Part shown: piece after piece, positions 33,026 through 46,100 of the stretch
Numbering within the stretch: position 1 is the stretch's first letter
Layout: each line of letters begins with the position of its first letter
Assembly: GCA_001600415.1 (NCBI GenBank)
Contig: BCJX01000003.1
Location: 267,247 to 331,246 of the forward strand
Direction: 5' to 3'
Source: Pascua guehoae
Lineage: Eukaryota > Basidiomycota > Tremellomycetes > Trichosporonales > Trichosporonaceae
DNA: 64,000 bases
Made by a program: the position numbers and the translations under genes
The notes under the pieces: generated by a model
Told to the model about the DNA's origin: nothing
The model's input: the letters and a program-made list of their open reading frames with translations, nothing else
Databases searched by the model: none

Positions 33026-33034
33026 ATATATAAA
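33026..33034 (+). promoter_or_regulatory. Orphan TATA box
   Basis: ATATATAAA in GCATATATAAACCCC, identical over 15 bases to the core promoter at 23129. A pyrimidine-rich leader-like sequence follows (33040-33115), but no downstream open frame is convincing. It may drive a non-coding or degenerate transcript. Confidence 0.45.
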
Positions 33035-33945
33035 CCCCCCCACCCGCCCAACTCGACTTTTTTTTCCATCGACTGTACTTTACAGGATCTCTGTTTAGTC
33101 GCCGTCTTTTCTCGCTAGTTTACACTAGCCACATTTTCCACGTCGAGGTGACGATCCAGTCTCCCTCTGCGCTCTTTACAGAGTGCCCGGACCTGCTTCT
33201 TGCGGGTCCGCGAAGACGCGGCGGACTGCCGAAGCCCTGCCGTTTGGTGGGGGTGAGGTGGGACGTGGGCGCCGAGGGCTTTCTGATCGACGTCTGTATC
33301 TATGTATTCTAGTTCTTGGCCATGTATTCTAGTTCTTGGCCATGGGTGCGGCTCTGACAGCGGGCTGCTGGCTGCTGGTACATGCACACTATGACTCGCA
33401 CAGCATGGTGCAAGTGCAAGACGACAATCGGTGCAGGTTTTATGTGTTGGAGATTTGGAAGCGGGGCGCATAACCTCCCGCTCGCGTTGTTGTTTCGGCG
33501 CATTATTTCGGCGGGTGGTCTCATTGACGAGGCTACACTACTGTAGTCCTCCTGACCTGGAAACCCAACATGACCCGACCACCCAACTCTCATTCGAACT
33601 ATGCCTTGGTCTGCTTACTGCCCCGACTTGGAACCCACGGCGTAATCGTCGGGCTGGAACCAGGGCCAGGCGAGGAGGACTGCCCCCTGACAGGACCGTG
33701 TAGCGTTCCGCCTAGCAGAAATACGACGTCGAGAAGTACAAAACACCCCTTGTCATAGTCTACAAAGATGCAGGCCCAGTAACATTGCATACAGTTACAG
33801 TAGATGCATGAGCACCCCCATATTCCCATCGTCCCGGAATAGCCACTCGGCGTGATAGACTGCTGGTGGATGCGTCACGCGGGCGTGGCTTCTGTGCGCT
33901 GCGGTGCACACGTCCTCGCGTGCTTGTTTGCCAAGACGCTGGGGC
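33035..33945. other. Intergenic, no supported coding gene
   Basis: Contains a 20-bp tandem duplication (TGTATTCTAGTTCTTGGCCA twice, 33302-33341). A minus-strand open frame at 33115-33471 is Pro/His-rich and unsupported. The rest is probably LAS1 3' untranslated region and spacer. Confidence 0.5.
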
Positions 33946-35987
33946 TCATGAACTCCACACGCCGATGGGGCACGGTGCCCAGTTGTCCGCGCGCGACCAG
34001 CCTGGGACCGTCTCGTCGGGGGCGGCGACTGCGGGGCGGCTTGCGAGCTGGCGTCAGTGTTGGTCCGGAGTGGGCGAGGAGGAGGGGGTGAGGAGGTTTG
34101 TAGAAGGGAAACATGATGCACATCGAGGGCAAACAAGGAGCAGTTCATCCGATGCGTCCGTGCCGTCGATCAACATTGCCTCTGGGTACACGGGCACGTC
34201 CCAGGCTCGACCAGGCAACTGGAGGACACAAGCCCATGCTCCAACAGCCAGAGGCCCCACGACCAACCCTAAGCCCGACCCCAACCCCAACCATTACGCA
34301 CGGTGTCATGACACCAGACACTCACCTGCTGTTCCAATGCGCGCAGGTTGCTCTCCATCGCCGCGAGCGCCGCGTCAACGTCAAGCGGTGCTGTCTCCTC
34401 GGCCTCTGCCCCTCCCTTATCTCCGGCATCATCAATGTCAAGACCCTGGAGCTCCTCCTCGTCGCTCTCCGCCTGGTCTTCACGCACGAGGAGCGCGTCC
34501 ATCTCCTCCAGACTCTCGGCGGCGAGCAGGCCATACACGCGTCTCAACCTGTCGTGTCAGCTACGGCTCCGTGCGCACATGATGCAGCTCACACTTGGTC
34601 GTCGTGGAGAAGCTCCCGCGCGAGGCGGCGAAGCACCGGCGCCCGCTCGTCCTCGGGCACACTTAAAGCGCCCGCGTCGTCGCCCCAGAGCCAGAGGAGC
34701 CACGTGCCCAGTGTCCAGCGGTACGAGGCGAGTTCGCGCGCGCCCTCGTCGTCGCCCGGCTGGAAGCGGGGGGCGGTGTCGACGAGCACGGACGCGAGGT
34801 GTTGGGCGAGCGTGGCGGGCGTCGACGGGTGGGTCGTGGCGAGGTGCTCGAGGAGGGGCGTCCAGACCAGCAGGGATTCCGAGGTGGGGGCCGTGGCTTT
34901 CCTGCTCGACCGTTTTCTGTTTGTTAGTTGGTGTCACTGGGAAGAGGACTGGGAGGGTGGCAGCCCGACTCCTTTGGAGTAACTGCCGGGGTTGGGGTTT
35001 GTCTTCCTAGGTTGGTATAACGCCTTCTCCCAGGACGTCGAAATCCGGCACTCCCATGTAGCAAGCGATACGACACCCCATGGTGGGCTCAACACACTCC
35101 CAGGACCTCGGGGACCACCACCCAACCCCAAACATCCCCCCGCTCGCCTCGGCTCCAACTCCACACTCGAGACCCACTTTCTACCAACAGGAACAAGCCC
35201 CGTCCTCACGATAGCCTCGAGCACCTCGTCGGCATCCTCCTCGACCTCGCGCTTGAGCCGCCGCACCGCGATCCCGCTCTCGCTCTCATTCGTGACGTCG
35301 CGCGTGCGCACGCGCGTCTTTGCAATCTTCTTCCACCTGCCGACGAGGGCCTCGGCGCGCGCGCGCCGCTCCCACCCCGCACTGCTCGACGAGGCGAGGA
35401 GGGGCACGAGGCTCTGCGAGTGGAGGTAGTCTATGGCCTGCTCGACGGCGCGGCGGAGGAGGCTCAGCGGCGGTAGGTCCTCGTGCGTCGCGCGGTGGCG
35501 GAGCGAGACGAGCGAGGCGGGCAGGTTGAGCGTGGCGGCCAGGTGCGAGATGGGGCGCGCGTAGGGTCCTGGAAAATGTCAGTGGTATTCAATGAGGGGG
35601 AGGAGGAGGGGGGCTTGGACAAGGAGCAGCATGCGGGGCACGTACCAGTCTGGAGCGGGTCGACCATGCCGTTGACAAACCGCACGACCGCCATCGCATA
35701 CGTCATGCGCGCGACTTGGGCCTCGTGCGCTGACCGCGGCGGGTAGGGCACGAGCAGCGCGCCCACGAGCGTGTGCAGCAGGTGCATAAAGGCCGGGCAG
35801 GACGGGGATGAGATGTATGTGCTCATCTGCGAGTGTCAGTCGGTGCTCGTCAGTCAGTCAAGGTGAGACGCACCCGCGACTGAGCAGCCGCACGCGTCAG
35901 GTCGGACGCGCCGGGGGCAAAGATCAGGTCGTACAGCTCTGAGAGCTCGGCCTTGGAGGCCCATGGGACGCGGCGGGGCGGGCGCAT
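33946..35987 (-). CDS. LAS1: LAS1, pre-rRNA ITS2 processing factor
   Basis: The start ATG is at 35985-35987. Exons 35874-35987 and 35646-35826 and one starting at 35568 give MRPPRRVPWASKAELSELYD, then MTYAMAVVRFVNGMVDPLQTG and ISHLAATLNLPASLVSLRHR with ATHEDLPPLSLLRRAVEQAI. These are the PWxS, RFVNGxxD and RHxxTHExLP signatures of the Las1 HEPN domain, including the RHxxxH catalytic motif. The next exons encode VWTPLLEHL, LGTWLLWLWGDDAGAL and VLRRVYGLLAAESLEEMDAL. The last exon ends WAPCPIGVWSS, matching the conserved Las1 C-terminus (WxPCPIG). Las1 cuts ITS2 with the kinase Grc3 in 60S ribosome maturation in the nucleolus. Two introns exceed 240 bp. Confidence 0.9.
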
Positions 35988-36949
35988 GCTGGCGAGAGGA
36001 TGGGGAGATGGGCAAGCTGGTAGTGGGTAGTTTGTAGCTGGAGGTGTCGATTGTGGTGCTGCTCGACAAAGGTCAACAAAATTCAGAAATCGTGCCTGAA
36101 CGTCATTTCTAAATTTGGTTCCGTGCGTAATGGGCCACTTTGAAACTGAACAGCGGCGGCCACCGTGGGAACCTATGCAAGTGAAACCATGTCCAGGACT
36201 CTTGTCGGCGTGTGAGCATACACACACTGGTGTTGCATGTTGCTCAGGTTGATGGAGAACAACACGACAACAATGCAAAGTCAACAACATCGGTCTTCGG
36301 CGACACTTGATGTGCTTGACAACGTTTGGTGATCCGTCAGCAACATGACATGATCCCCAGGCCCCAAACAGCACACAGAGTGTATTCCTTCACCTCCACA
36401 TGTGCGTCTTGGTCATGGCCGTCGGCTGTTGCCCACCCAGGCAGGCCATGGCCGGCGGCTGGCGGCGCGTGTCTGAGCCAGAATGACGTCGGTGGCAAGA
36501 GACAAGGTGACCCTCTCATGTAGTTTGTTGAAACGCGAATCACAAATCGGGTCCTTGGCACATGCATGGCACAGCTGAACATAGGATATCGGCTCTGATC
36601 AATCTGATGTCCACGCGTGCACTGCGTAATCGCGGTACGCTTGCGCGCTTGCGAGGGGGTGAGGCAAAGGACCCTCGACGCCGCCATCCGCCAGCCTCGG
36701 GGAGACGAGCATCGAAGCCTCGGGGAGACAATCATCGACCTCGGTGCCGTCTTGCGCCCCGTCGCTTTGATTTGTAAAAGATCGGTGAACCACTGAGGTT
36801 ACTGATGGCGGACAACCCGCCGTGTCCTGCTCGCCGACATATAACAAGCACACTGATGTGGTCTTCTTCACAACACATACCCAGGTTTCATCCATCACCC
36901 TCTCCGTTTCCTCTCACGGCATCTCCCCACCCCGCCCACCCCTAGCACA
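35988..36949. other. Divergent intergenic region
   Basis: 5' regions of LAS1 (-) and the enoyl reductase (+). CCTCGGGGAGACRARCATCG occurs twice in tandem (about 36696-36741). CATATAACA near 36838 may be a weak TATA element for the reductase, followed by a C/T-rich leader. Confidence 0.5.
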
Positions 36950-38298
36950 ATGACCGCCCAGCTCCCGTCCACCATCCAGGCCGTGTTCTTGGACACTGCC
37001 GTGCGTACCGACATCATACTCGCACCCACTTCTGGGCAGCTCTTTCTGCGGGGCGCACTCGCTGACATCCAGACCACCACCGTCATCCGCACCATCCCCA
37101 CGCCCACCCCGTCGCCGACCCAAATCCTCGTGTCCGTCGCGTACGTCGGCCTCAACCCCGCCGACGCAAAGCATGGCACTGCGGGTGGCCTCGCCGGCTT
37201 TGACTTTGCCGGCACGGTCGTCGGCCTCGGCTCTGACGTGACCAAGTATGCCGTCGGCGACCGCGTCGCGGGCATGGTATTTGGCAACACGACGCCCGAC
37301 AGCGGTACAGCGGCCGAGGTGATTGTCGCCGATGTCGACTTTGTCTTCAAGGTCCCTGAAACCATGTCGCTCGCAGACTCGGTGACGTACAGCGTCAGTG
37401 CGGCGACGGCTGCAACTCCGCTCTACTCTGAGCAGGGACTCGGCGTCCCCGCGCCCCCGGGCAAGGTCGCGGCTGAGGCAGACGGAAGCGCGCCGTGGCT
37501 CCTCGTCACCGCGGGCGCGTCGACGGTGGGCCTCTATGCCATCCAGATGGCCAAGCGCGCCGGGTTCCGTGTCATTGTCACTGCGTCCCCGCACTCGTTT
37601 GACCTCGTCAAGCAGTATGGCGCAGACGTCGCCGTGCCCTACGCCGACGCGGACGCGGCGATCGCAACGATCAAAGAGGTCACGGGAGGCAACCTCCACC
37701 GCGCTATCGAGATTGCAGGCGGGGACTCGTGGGTCATCCCCCTCAAGACCGTCACGGACGGCAAGATTATCAGTGTCGTTCTCCCCAGCGACCTTCCCAC
37801 ACCCCCCGGTGTCGAGTCCAAGCTCATCAGCCTCATGGCTGCGTTCCCCAACGTAAGTCTCACGAACTCAATCACTGTCCTTGAAAAGGAAGAAACGACT
37901 CTATGGCCGCCCAGTACTACCGCTGACTTCCATACAGGCCCCCGTCGTATTCGTCCCCCACGACCCCGCGCTCTACGAATACCTCAAGTCGTTCTACGAG
38001 AGCGCTGCCGATCTCGCCGCTGCTGGCATCCGCCCAGTTCCCATCGAGGTCCGCGAGGGTCTTGCCAGCGTCACCAAGGGACTCGATGACCTGAGGGTGA
38101 GTACTTGAAGCCATGCATCTTGGGCCTTGAGGTGGTTGGCCCTTGAAACGCTCAAGCTGGATCTCCAAAAGCTTGAGATCAGAGATCTGACACACGGCCA
38201 CACCTGATGGGCCACTCTGCTCTGTTCGCATCCACATGACATGGCTGACATTACAGGCTAACAAGGTTCGCGGGAAGAAGCTCGTGATCAAGGTCTAG
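36950..38298 (+). CDS. MDR-family zinc-independent (trans-enoyl reductase-like) oxidoreductase, 367 aa
   Basis: Three exons (36950-37852, 37938-38096, 38257-38298) join in frame. The N-terminal GroES-like domain has VGLNPADAKHGTAGGLAGFD and FAGTVVGLGSDVTKYAVGDR. The Rossmann domain has WLLVTAGASTVGLYAIQMAK followed by FRVIVTASPHSFDLVKQYGA. The C-terminus ends VRGKKLVIKV. The catalytic-zinc ligands of alcohol dehydrogenases are absent. This architecture matches the NADPH-dependent trans-acting enoyl reductases of fungi (ToxD/LovC type). No polyketide synthase is nearby, so a free-standing quinone or enoyl reductase role is more likely here. Confidence 0.85.
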
Positions 38299-40108
38299 GC
38301 GCGTTAGAGTGTGGTAGAGGCAGCCAGGCGACTGGGAGAGGCCTGGCACCCGGTGACCCGTAGAGCATAAAGCCTGTTTGTAATACTTGTGCAGGCGACA
38401 GTCGAGGCGGTCAAGTGATTCATGTGACATGCAATGTGTCCCCACGTAGGTGCAGTGGTGGGTTGGACAGTTCCTATGAGGCAGGTTCGTACATTAATGA
38501 AACGCTCTGTGCAGGGGCACGGCCGAGTTGAGTCTTGGCGCGAGGCGCGTTGAGAGTAGCACACAGCAATGCTTCAACGACTGTTGGCACATATCAGCCG
38601 CCTGAAAGGCAGTGCCACGACAAGTTTCCACCGCCCGGCATGGACCAGTTAAGGTTCAGTGAGGACTCGTGAATGAAAATACAACGTCATGGACATTGCA
38701 CCGCACCAGCTTCATACCATACTGTAGTTGCGATCTACATGTCTCGAGCACGAGGATTCTGTTTAGAGTTGACGGTCGTCTGCCACTATCAGGAACCGTC
38801 ATCGCGTCGTCAGGGCATTCGGCCTTCGTGTCGTGCCTGCCGAGAGACAGACACAGACGTTTAGCGTTGCCGAGCGTGACTCTCTCTCTCAAGACGATGG
38901 GTACAACTATTCTGTCCGCCGTCGACAACCAGAGAACATGCGCTTGTCCGCAAGGCACTCGGTACGCAAAAGAGTATTGTACCTCTGTGCCTCGGGTGCA
39001 CGGGGTGACAGCAAGACCATGTCACCTGCACTGCTGGCAGTCGTCTTATCAGAGGTGACCTCGTCTTGTCCAAGCTAACCAGTGCTCGTCATCCCCTCCC
39101 CCTGTCTCCTCTCCTCCATCTTCTCCTGGGCGCTCGTCTCGGCGACGCAAGCTAACCTACCTGCAACCCATCTGATAGACCCCAATTCACATTTCGACCA
39201 GCGCCAGAATGCCAAAAGCAGCCGTTTGCCTCCCAGACAAAGTGTGCAAGTGGGCCCATTGCCCCATTTGTTGTCCCGTACGCTCGAGCCATCGGGTCTA
39301 ATGGTCCCTAAGGCCCCGGTCGACACGTCGACAACAAAGTAACGCTCCGTGCTGAAGGGCAGGCATGACAGGCGTGCAGGAAAACATGGATGGCGTCACG
39401 TCGCGCGGTACGCGGTAGACCGCGGAATAATTCGACACAGATCGAAACCGCACCCAACTGTGACCCTGGGTCCAAGGTCAGCAGCGTCCAGCGTCCGGCA
39501 CGGCACGGTGTCGTCCTTTTTAAGTGTGCCTTTACCCTGTTGTACCAGTTCTGTCAGTTTCAACCAAAGCCCTTTACGGGTGGGTCGCCCATTGCCTCTC
39601 TCGGCTCGACAAGGCCTGACGCCTTCCCTTTCCCTTGCCTCATTCTCTGCGGCAGATGCGCCCTTTGCCTTTCCACGGTTCCTTCCCTGTGTTGCCACCC
39701 AGTGGCCAGTGGCCAGTGGCCACTAAGAGCAGTATGCACCCAACCCTATCGTCGCGTTTTACCCCCCCCCCCCCTCTCTCCCCTCTGTCGTTCCCTTGCT
39801 CCCGCTTTGGGCGCCGTCATTGCCGTCGTTTGCTTGGTACTACATGTCTAGCCAAGCTAGGTTGCATACCTGTCTCTGTCCACCCCGTGGCCCCGGGTCC
39901 GTCGCTACCTTAGTCTAGTTTCTGGACGTGCCTTTTACTTTCTCCATGCATTATTCTAGTCACCCTCAACCCTACTCGCCTTCCTTTGCTCCTCATCTTC
40001 TTGCCTCTCCTCGCCCCTCTTCTTAATCGCCCCCCACACTCCTTTATCCCTCCTCCCCTTTCCCCCTTCCTCTCCTCCCCCCATAATCGGAGTTCCATTT
40101 TCACCAAC
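38299..40108. other. Intergenic, 1.8 kb
   Basis: 3' region of the reductase and 5' region of the giant MSB1-like gene. CAGTGGC repeats three times in tandem around 39697-39722, and a 13-base C run lies at 39762-39774. The 39930-40105 stretch is a C/T-rich leader. No coding features recognised. Confidence 0.5.
39762..39774 (+). repeat. Homopolymer tract, 13 C, upstream of the MSB1-like gene
   Basis: C run on the sense strand, about 335 bp before the ATG at 40109. Confidence 0.95.
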
Positions 40109-43100
40109 ATGGTCTCCATCTTCTCCTTCTTCACAAAGAAACGTCCAAAGCCGACTTCCCCGCGCGACGATGGTCCCCGCCGCGACCGCCCTTCGTGTAT
40201 TGGAGGCACGGCTTCCCCACCCCCGTCCCCTCCCCGCGGACCTCGGTCCACAGCTCGGCCAAAGTCGTTGAGCGTGCGCAACAAGGCAGCCGTCGTGCCC
40301 CCACACGTGCGCAAGGCTGTCGCCTCCCGGCGCGCCAGTACCGATGGTGTTGTGGGTGCCAGTGCCAGTGGCGGCAGTATTGGCGGCTACTGGTCAAAAC
40401 GGCAGCGTACGACAGGTCCCGACTCGCGAGCCGTCGGGGGAGCGAGTATCCTACAGCCACCACGCATCAACATCGAGTTGCCTTTCGATGCCGATGCCCT
40501 CGGTATCGTTGGCGCCAATGTCGATAACGGAGCTGGTGCATCGCTCGGCCTCGACGGTGTCGGCCGCACACCCTCCCTCACCCCCGCGGAACGGAGGGTG
40601 CTCGACGCCCAGCGGTTCACGCCCGCAGACCTGCAGGCAGCATGGGCAGGCCTCGGCCCTGAGCTTGTCCAGCGAGGTGCGTACCGAAACAAACCCGAGA
40701 TTGAGATTCCTTTTTGCTGGCTGGCCTACGCATCCCGTGACGGAAGGATCTGGGTTTTTGCTGGTTGTGGCATGATGGAACAGAGTGGACAGGACTGGAG
40801 CGCCGAGGAGAAATGACACGGGCCTCTCGGACCACTCTGAAGCTCTAAAGGCGGCCAGTCGCTGTCGCAGCCAGCTGTTCGGCAGCCAGACATGTCCTGG
40901 TAGTCTTGGCCTGTGGCGTATGCCATCCATTGTCCGACGCGCAGGCCCGTGCGTTGTTTACCCCATGTCGCTGACACGGCAGGCGCCGAACGGGTGGGGA
41001 TCATGCTCCCCCGCCGACTGCAGGCGAGCAAGGACAGGCAGCGCGAGCTTCTTGCCCTCTTTGTCTTATCGCAGCGGCCCGACCTTGCCGAGCGTATACC
41101 GTCCGTCACGAGCGCGTACCCGACCCTCCGGCAGAATGACAAGGCTGCAGCGGCCGAGCGATGGAAGAGCCGTTTGGCAGCAGTGGCAAAGGACACGAGC
41201 AACCCCGTCGACCTCGCAGAGGTCCTCAAGACGGTCCTTCGCCGCCTCGCTCCGACGTCGCGCCCCATCATCGACCCTGCCGTCTACATTCGCTTTGTCC
41301 AGCAGGAACATGCAGCCTCGTACCCGCGTTCCGCGTACAGCTCGATGCTCATCCCACAGCTTTCGGCTGAAACCGTGGGGCTCCTCGACGCCGTGTTCGA
41401 GGTCTGCAACCAGATCGCCACCCATGCCGAGACCAACGCGATGAGCGCCGGACGTCTGTGCCACCTCTTTGGTTGGTGGCTTCTCGGCGCCATGCCCAAC
41501 GACGCGGCGCCGACCTGGAACGACCTGTACGAGGGGTACAAGCTCGCCGGGCAGCGTGCCGAGCACCTCTATTACGCTCGTATCCGCTACCAGTCGACGC
41601 AGCAGAAGATGCCCCGCCGTCTCATTCAGCTCATCCTCGCGTATCCTTATGGCGAGTCGAGCGCGTCTTCCGAGCACTTGCCACTTCCCCCAGCTTCGAC
41701 TTTTTCGCGCAAGGTCCTCCATGTCGCTCTCGGTACAGACTCTGCACTGCCCACTGGAACCGACCCCGCAAAGGCACTCGGCGACGCACTGATCGCCAAG
41801 CTCGACGAAGACGTTGAGGCGCCAGCATGGCTCGCCGCCCGCGGAACCGCCAATGAGCCTGTCACGCTCGAGGATCTTCTGTCGGAGGACTCTCAGGCAT
41901 TCCTGGTCGACATTTCCAACGCAAAGGGTGTCGAGTTTACCTCGCCACCGACACCATCGACCGCAGACGACGGCCGGTATCACCCCTTCGCCGTCGACAG
42001 CGGCAGCCGTGTCACTACCTTGTCGCCTCCTCACTCGCACTTGGCCCGCCGTTCTCAGTCGTTTGGCGATCTTCCACGCGGAGACGCAAAGGGCAAACGC
42101 CCGGCCAAGCTCGACATTGTTGCCGAAAAGGGTTCGGCACAGTCGAGCCCCGTGCGACCCACTTCTGCAGTCAACCCAACCTCACCCTCCGTATGGGATG
42201 ACTTTGAAAAGACGGGCTTTGGAGACTCGTCGAGCCCCAAGGGACTGACGCTCACCATTACCGAGCCAACGATCCCTGAACGCCGATCCCCACAGCCTTC
42301 CCCGCCACGCAAGATTGTCACAAGCCACCGTCTGTCCACAACCTACCTCATCTCGGCAGAGGAACTGGTCGATATGGATGATGCCTTTATTCACTTTGTT
42401 GAGGACGGCCAGCTCGACCCCGTTGCTTCTGCGTCGTGGCCCCGGTTCGCGCTCGTTCAGCTCGTCAAGCCCCTTACCTCGGTCAATGACGAGCCCGTCG
42501 ACTGGCTTCTCGTTACTGTCCAGAAGCGCCAACACAGGCGTGAGCCGTCGATCGACGAGCCGCTCCCTGATCTGCGTGCACTCGACCTGTCCCGCGCCAT
42601 GTCACCAAGTGGAGCCAGCACGATATCCCGCTTCTCATCCGCTGGCCTCCGCGATTACTTCCGTCGCTCCTCTATCGGTCCCCGCTCGTCCTCGCGCATC
42701 TCCTTTCGCAACACTGCCCCATCCCGCACACACACCAAGCCTGAACCCCTCCAGCCAGTTAAAGAACGACCTGGACACAGCTCCACTCCCTCTTCCGCAT
42801 CCGACGCACCCACCGAATATACCATTGGAGAAATGGGTGAAATCGTCATGATCCCCAGCACCAGCGAACCCCCCACCCCCGCCGTGACTGGTGCCATGGA
42901 CGCCGACTCGGACAACATTGCACTCACCCACGCCAGCGATTGGATCTACCTCGCTGAAGGCGGTGCCCACGCCGTCTTCCGCTACCGCGGCACCAACCCA
43001 CGTTTCCAGGGCCGCGCGCTGCGCTTCACAAAGGTCCCCAAGGCAGAACACGACGCCGAACTCCGTTCCGCCTGGGCCGAGCTGCTCCCCAGACTCGTTC

Positions 43101-46100
43101 CCACCCAACTTCTGACTGCGACCACCCCCGAGCCCGTCTCTGAACGCTGGGCACGCTCCCTCGTCTCCCCAGCCGAGCTCATGCGTCCCTCCGAACGCCG
43201 CATGGAGAACGGTCCCCTCGCCGGCATTGTCGACTACTCTCGCCCTGTGCAGCTCATGGACGACCACCTCGCCGCGGTCCCTGGCGAGAAGGTGCTCGCC
43301 CTCGAGATCAAGCCCAAGTGGGGCTTCCTCCCCACTGCAGAGGACGTGACACCCGCCGACGCAGTAGCCATCAAGACGCGCAACTGCCGCTACTGTCTCC
43401 ACCAGCACTTCCGCGGCGAGAACGTCGACGGTGGTTACTGCCCCATCGACCTGTACTCTGGCGAACCGCAACGTGTCCAGCGCGCCCTCAGCGCCCTTTG
43501 GGCGTCATGGCGCTCGTCGGGAGGCGCCAAGAACAACCTGCGTGTATTTGTTGACGGCAGCAGGCTTCTCCCACAGGATGTACGTGTGATCCCTGGATCG
43601 ACTCACCGTGAAACTCGCACTGACATTCAGGAGCAGCGCGTCCCCACCACTTCGGAAGGTCAGGACCCGGCCGAGGGCACGTACGACTTTGTGGCACCAC
43701 TCCTTCGCAAGTCGGCCGTTCTTGCCCACCTCAAGCGTCTGCAGGGCACCCTCGACGCAGGCGACATTTCGTCGCTGACCGCCGCCTACGCTGCTGCCAA
43801 CCCCCACACGAACTCCTTTGAGCCCAAGCTCACACCGGAGCCGACCGCACAGGAGCTCACAGACGTCGTGTCTGAGTACCTTGCCAACCCTGAGGAGACA
43901 TCTTCGTGGACCCTGCGCAACCGCGAGATCGCCCACGCCCTCAGCGCAATCTTCAAGGACTGTTCCGTCATTGTCCGTGCTGTCCTCACCCCCACGGACA
44001 GCGGTTACACGCTCGACGAGGCAAAGTCTACCGTAAAGCTCATCGACACGGACCTCAAGCCGCTTGCGTCGCTTGAGAAGTGGTCGTCGCTGGATGACAA
44101 GCTCTGGCGCTACTGGCTCACCACCAAGGGTCCTGGCGAAGTCGAGCCCGAGACCGTCGCCGAGACGGACGCCGCCGTGGCTGATGTCTCCGAGCGCGAC
44201 GCGCCTATTGCCGTGGACGCGACACATTCTCCCTTCGAGCCCACCACAACAACCGAGGGCGAGGTGCCAGCCCCTGAGGCCGGCCCTTCTACACCCCGCC
44301 CCCGCGCGCTCGACATTAAGACTGATGAGGACACCGGCTCGCTCGAAGACTCGTCCGAGTCACCTTCCACCCGTCCAGCCGTCGCCCGCCTGCCCATTCT
44401 CGGCGCATCTGCGGGTGTCGGTGCTGCTGTCGCCGCAGCCGCCACCATGGCCCACATGCACAAGCAAGACAAGTACGATGTGCCTCCTTCTCCGTCGTCG
44501 CTCGCCGCGTCCATCCACGAGGTTGACGTTGCCAACTCGGCTCTGGCCAGGGTGGTCATTCCTGCGGACGAGCCCAAGATCGAGGGCAAGAACGTCACCT
44601 TGGAAGAGTCTCTGTTCACCCCCGAAGCCGACCGTGCTCCCGCCGCAGTTCCGGCTCTCGAGACTCCTGAAGTGACCCCTGTCGCCCCTGCGGCCGACGT
44701 CGAGACCAAGCCCGCCGATGGCGTTGATGTGGCCCCAGCTCTGGCCGTTGACGACACTGTGGCCCAGGACGTGGTGCCTGCCGCGGTCGTATCAGTTGAC
44801 GCCCCGGACGCCCCGGCTGCCTCTGAGCTTGTCGCTGAGCCCTCTACCAGCGATGATCAAGCACCCACCCTTCCGGACGCTCCTGTCGAGCCTATGACAG
44901 ACGCTGTTGCCACGCCTGAAACCGAAGCTGAACCCGCCCCTGCGGCTCGCGACGTCGACGAAGCTGTCGTTGTGCCGGCTGTCAGCAAGGACACAGAGGC
45001 GCCCACCCTTGTCACCGAAGCAGAACCAGCTGCCAACACCGCCGCTGACAACATCGTTGGCGACGCCGAGGTTCCGACCACTGAAGCAGCGAAGACTGCC
45101 ACGCCCCCCACCCCTGGCGCCAAGGCTGCCGAGGTCGCTGCTTCGCCTGTCGCCCGTCTCGGTGGATCGACGTCCGCGAATATCACCCCTGTGCGGTCGT
45201 CGTTAGAGAACTCGGCGCGCGTCAGGGAGGCCGTCCGTACCATCGAGCGCAACGCCGCCTCGACACCCCCTGCCCCGGTGACGCCTACCCCAGCCGAGAA
45301 GAAGAAGGGCAAGAAGGGCTTTGCGTCGTTATTGTCCAACTTCAAGCCCAAGGACAAAGAGGGCAAGGATATCAAGAAGAAGCGCAGCTTCCTCGGCTCG
45401 GCGGCAGCGGCCGCTACTGCCGCTACTGCTGCTGTCGGTGTCGCGGCCACCAAGAAGACCAAGGACGACCAGCCCAAGGCCAACAAGGAGGCCCTCGTGA
45501 CGCCCGTCAAGAAAGAAGCGACAGCGATCCCTCCGGCCGATCAGCCCACAGCTGTCGCAGCTGTTGAGAAGGACGACGCGACGGCCCCCTCCGCCACGGA
45601 GACATCCCCGACGCCCATCACGGCAGCCGTCGCCACCGACGCCACAGACGCCCCTGTCGCGATCTCGGAGCCCATCATGGCCCCTCAGGATTCAACAGAC
45701 ACCAAAGCTGAGCCTCTGGACCGCTCCATTGAGCCCGCCACGACTGAACCCACCACCGAAGCGAGCAGCACTGTGGCAACGAGCACCGAGCCTGTTGTCG
45801 CTGTGGAACAGGCCGCGGCTGCGGACGCTCAACCGGGCGACAACGTCTCCACTGACACTGACCACCGTTCTACTGCCCAGTCGTTGGGCCGCCCGCACTC
45901 GTCGTTTGACATCTTTGGTGTCGCCGCTCCGACGTCGGACGCAGAGGAGGCAGCCGACGTGTCCTTCACCGCTGCGGATATCTCCTTCTCCCCCGACACG
46001 CCAGCCGGTGGTTCGATCACCTCGTCCCCGTCTGCACAGACCACTGCGACTCTCACATCCGCAACGGGAGCGCCGCGCCCCCACTCGTCATTTGACATCT

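Noticed and set aside
33115..33471. Minus-strand 118-codon open frame downstream of the orphan TATA box
   Set aside because: It is opposite in strand to the TATA box, rich in His/Pro/Arg without pattern, and has no homologous domain recognised.
36950..38298. Enoyl reductase as part of a polyketide cluster
   Set aside because: Trans-enoyl reductases of this fold often accompany PKS genes, but no PKS, NRPS or tailoring genes lie nearby. LAS1 and an MSB1-like gene flank it.
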